Assembly (NCBI GenBank): GCA_003451975.1 | Contig: DMIX01000317.1 | Location: forward strand, 1-7,344 | Direction of reading: 5' to 3' | DNA: 7,344 nt | DNA from: Propionibacteriaceae bacterium | GTDB taxonomy: Bacteria > Actinomycetota > Actinomycetes > Propionibacteriales > Propionibacteriaceae | Part shown: one piece after another, positions 5,969 to 7,344 of the stretch | How positions within the stretch are numbered: the stretch's first letter is position 1 | Layout of the letters: each line of letters begins with the position of its first letter | Translations under genes and position numbers: made by a program | Notes under the pieces: model-generated | What the model saw: the letters and a program-made list of their open reading frames with translations, nothing else | What the model was told of the DNA's origin: nothing | Database searches by the model: none

Positions 5969-6050
5969 TCTCCTTCACCGCTGCAGCGGCGCACCCGCGA
6001 GGATTGAGGATCCGTATTGACCGCGGGTGACTTGACGAAGTACTCCCCTC
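5965..6050 (-). ncRNA. yybP-ykoY manganese riboswitch aptamer
   Basis: The RNA begins GAGGGGAGUA, containing the conserved GGGGAGUA of the class, and ends GGAGACCUC. GAGG (6050-6047) pairs with CCUC (5968-5965) to form P1. A 7-bp helix joins ACCCGCG (6028-6022) to CGCGGGU (5999-5993). Inside it is the conserved metal-binding loop GUCAAUACG (6021-6013), followed by a small GGAU/AUCC hairpin. A further hairpin CCGC-UGCA-GCGG lies before the closing GGAGACCUC. Sequence and helices match RF00080, known to bind Mn2+ and to precede TerC and manganese exporter genes. It lies about 30 bases upstream of the terC start, as expected. Limits are set by P1 and may extend a few bases. Confidence 0.88.
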
Positions 6051-6058
6051 GCCGCAGG

Positions 6059-6088
6059 AGCCTACCTCAGCTCGATGGGCGGGGTCGA
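6059..6088 (-). promoter_or_regulatory. Candidate promoter for riboswitch and terC
   Basis: On the minus strand TAGGCT (6064-6059) fits TANNNT, with TCGACC (6088-6083), four of six matches to TTGACA, 18 bases upstream. Transcription would begin near 6052, just before the first base of aptamer helix P1, which fits a riboswitch at the 5' end of the message. The -35 overlaps the foot of the pdxT terminator hairpin. Confidence 0.5.
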
Positions 6089-6117
6089 CGACCGGTGGCA
6101 AAACCACCCAGTCGTCG
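6086..6117 (-). terminator. Hairpin terminator after pdxT
   Basis: The minus strand reads CGACGACTGGGTGG (6117-6104), a TTTTG loop, then CCACCGGTCGTCG (6098-6086). This gives a stem of about 13 bp with one bulge and one G-T wobble. It begins one base after the pdxT stop codon. There is no T run. It likely ends the pdxS-pdxT transcript and keeps it apart from the manganese-controlled terC unit. Confidence 0.65.
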
Positions 6118-6118
6118 C

Positions 6119-6742
6119 TCAGGACGCCCGGGCGGACACCTCCACCTGAGTCAGCAACTGGCGATGGAACCGGGTCTCACCGGTGAGTTCGGGATGGAAG
6201 GCCAGCCCGGTGATAGCCCGCTGGCGAACCGCCACGATCGCCGGGCCGCGGCGGGCTACGACGGCGACACCTGGCCCGGTACGAACCACCTCTGGGGCAC
6301 GAATGAAGGCCACCGAGACCGGACCGTCGGTGGTTTCCAGGGATTCCACCGAGGATGCCACCTGCGGACCGAAAGCGTTACGGCGCACGGTGATGTCCAT
6401 AACGCGCAGGGACTGCTGACCCGGTGCCGGATCAAGGACCTCCTCGGCGAGCAGGATCAGTCCCGCGCAAGTCGCCAGAGTGGGTAGACCGCCGACGATG
6501 GCTTCGCGCAACGGCTCGAACAGCTCGAAAGTTCGCAGCAAGCGATCGATCACCGAGGACTCCCCGCCCGGTAGCACCATCGCATCCACGCGAACTCCAT
6601 CGCTCCCGGTCAGGTCACGCGGCGTCCGCACCGCCGCGACTCGCGCCCCCAACGCTTCCAGCAGCTCGACATGCTCCGCCACCCCGCCCTGCAGCGCCAA
6701 CACTCCCACCGTCGGCCCACCGAGCGCTCCCGGGTTGGTCAT
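6119..6742 (-). CDS. pdxT: Pyridoxal 5'-phosphate synthase glutaminase subunit PdxT
   Basis: PdxT is the class I glutamine amidotransferase subunit of the ribose-5-phosphate-dependent vitamin B6 pathway. It hydrolyses glutamine and passes ammonia to PdxS. In this 207-residue protein the triad is complete: C92 in LATCAGLIL, and H183 and E185 in AFHPEL. The oxyanion/substrate loop LPGGESS (57-63) and the N-terminal VGVLALQGGVAEH are typical, as is RRNAFG in the middle. The length is slightly above the usual size of about 190-200, because of a short extension before VGVLALQG. ATG at 6742 shares its A with the TGA of pdxS (TGATG), so translation is coupled. GTG at 6745 and TTG at 6748 are less likely starts. 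The protein is cytoplasmic and forms a large complex with PdxS. Confidence 0.95.
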   Translation of the reverse strand: MTNPGALGGPTVGVLALQGGVAEHVELLEALGARVAAVRTPRDLTGSDGVRVDAMVLPGGESSVIDRLLRTFELFEPLREAIVGGLPTLATCAGLILLAEEVLDPAPGQQSLRVMDITVRRNAFGPQVASSVESLETTDGPVSVAFIRAPEVVRTGPGVAVVARRGPAIVAVRQRAITGLAFHPELTGETRFHRQLLTQVEVSARAS

Positions 6743-7344
6743 CACCAACCCCGCTCGGCGAGGCGATGGGGAGCGGGGACGTCGGCGACATTGATGCCGA
6801 CCATGGCCTCACCCAGACCGCGGGAGGTCTCGGCGATCACGGACGCGTCGGTGTAGGCGGCGGTCGCCTTGACGATTGCTGCGGCGCGCTTGGCCGGATC
6901 GCCGGATTTGAAGATGCCGGAGCCGACGAAGACGCCGTCCATGCCGAGTTGCATCATGAGGGCCGCGTCGGCCGGGGTGGCCACGCCGCCGGCCGCGAAA
7001 TTGACCACGGGCAGCCGGCCCAGCTCGCGCACCCGGCGCAGCAGTTCCACGGGCGCGCCGATCTCCCTGGCGAAGGCGACCATCTCCTCGGCAGGCATGT
7101 GAACGACCCGCCGGATGCCGTCCTGGACGGCCCGCGCATGGCGCACGGCCTCGACCACGTCGCCCGTGCCGGCCTCGCCCTTGGTGCGGATCATGGCCGC
7201 GCCCTCGGCGATGCGGCGCAGGGCCTCGCCCAGGTTGCGGCAACCGCAGACGAAGGGGACCTTGAAGGCGTTCTTGTCGATGTGGAATTCCTCGTCGGCA
7301 GGGGTCAGTACCTCGGATTCGTCGATGTAGTCCACGCCGAGTGA
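6742..7344 (-). CDS. pdxS: Pyridoxal 5'-phosphate synthase lyase subunit PdxS, 5'-truncated
   Basis: The last 200 residues of PdxS are present; the N-terminal third lies beyond the right edge. PdxS condenses ribose 5-phosphate, glyceraldehyde 3-phosphate and ammonia to make pyridoxal 5'-phosphate. The window begins within [18 protein letters not shown], a family signature. It includes [10 protein letters not shown], whose lysine equals the second catalytic lysine (K149 in B. subtilis), and the phosphate-binding strands [14 protein letters not shown] and [11 protein letters not shown]. The C-terminus is the usual LAERGW. The first catalytic lysine (K81) is outside the window and cannot be checked. 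It forms an operon with pdxT through TGATG. Its promoter lies outside the window, so regulation, for example by a PdxR-type activator, cannot be judged. Confidence 0.96.
   Translation of the reverse strand, partial: SLGVDYIDESEVLTPADEEFHIDKNAFKVPFVCGCRNLGEALRRIAEGAAMIRTKGEAGTGDVVEAVRHARAVQDGIRRVVHMPAEEMVAFAREIGAPVELLRRVRELGRLPVVNFAAGGVATPADAALMMQLGMDGVFVGSGIFKSGDPAKRAAAIVKATAAYTDASVIAETSRGLGEAMVGINVADVPAPHRLAERGW

Noticed and set aside
5081..6007. Plus-strand open frame of 308 codons
   Set aside because: It is antisense to terC and its riboswitch, and its His/Gln-rich product is the mirror of membrane-helix codons.
6424..7344. Plus-strand open frame running to the right edge
   Set aside because: It is antisense to pdxT and pdxS, both identified by active-site motifs.

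Overview
This looks like chromosomal DNA from a high-GC actinobacterium. Coding is dense, third codon positions are GC-rich, and GTG as well as ATG start codons fit. The set includes a rhomboid with an N-terminal zinc finger, a TerC protein, PdxS/PdxT, and a small acidic protein of an actinobacterial type. Several TANNNT-like -10 boxes sit 6-7 bases from a start codon, the leaderless layout common in Actinobacteria. The family might be Propionibacteriaceae, but that is a guess. No mobile element, CRISPR array, tRNA or rRNA was seen.

Layout. (1) The minus-strand 3'-truncated gene at 1-454 encodes a dual-specificity/tyrosine phosphatase with an intact CX5R loop. (2) A gap of about 655 bases (455-1109) holds a possible small frameshifted gene (623-845, minus), a perfect 19-bp hairpin (898-939) and a wide inverted repeat (1011-1070) in the leader of the next gene. 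(3) At 1110-2075 (plus) is an adenosine-deaminase-fold protein. It keeps all four predicted zinc ligands but has alanine at the three catalytic positions. A 17-bp hairpin terminator follows. (4) At 2217-2950 (plus) a DUF2199 gene and a 66-residue acidic protein form a tight pair. (5) At 2959-3957 (minus) is a patatin-like phospholipase, convergent with (4) and divergent from (6). (6) At 4007-4933 (plus) is a rhomboid protease with a B-box-like zinc finger. (7) At 4898-5935 (minus) is a TerC-family membrane protein whose 3' end overlaps the rhomboid gene by 36 bases. Its leader carries a yybP-ykoY manganese riboswitch with a visible translational switch. (8) At 6119-7344 (minus) are pdxT and the 3' two-thirds of pdxS, the pyridoxal-5'-phosphate synthase operon, joined by a TGATG stop/start overlap.

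Most genes are housekeeping or envelope functions and do not form one pathway. PdxS and PdxT form one enzyme. TerC is set apart from them by a terminator hairpin and has its own predicted promoter and Mn2+-sensing leader. The patatin and rhomboid genes share a 49-base divergent promoter region. The two items most worth a second look are the adenosine-deaminase-like protein with three catalytic alanines and the manganese switch ahead of terC.
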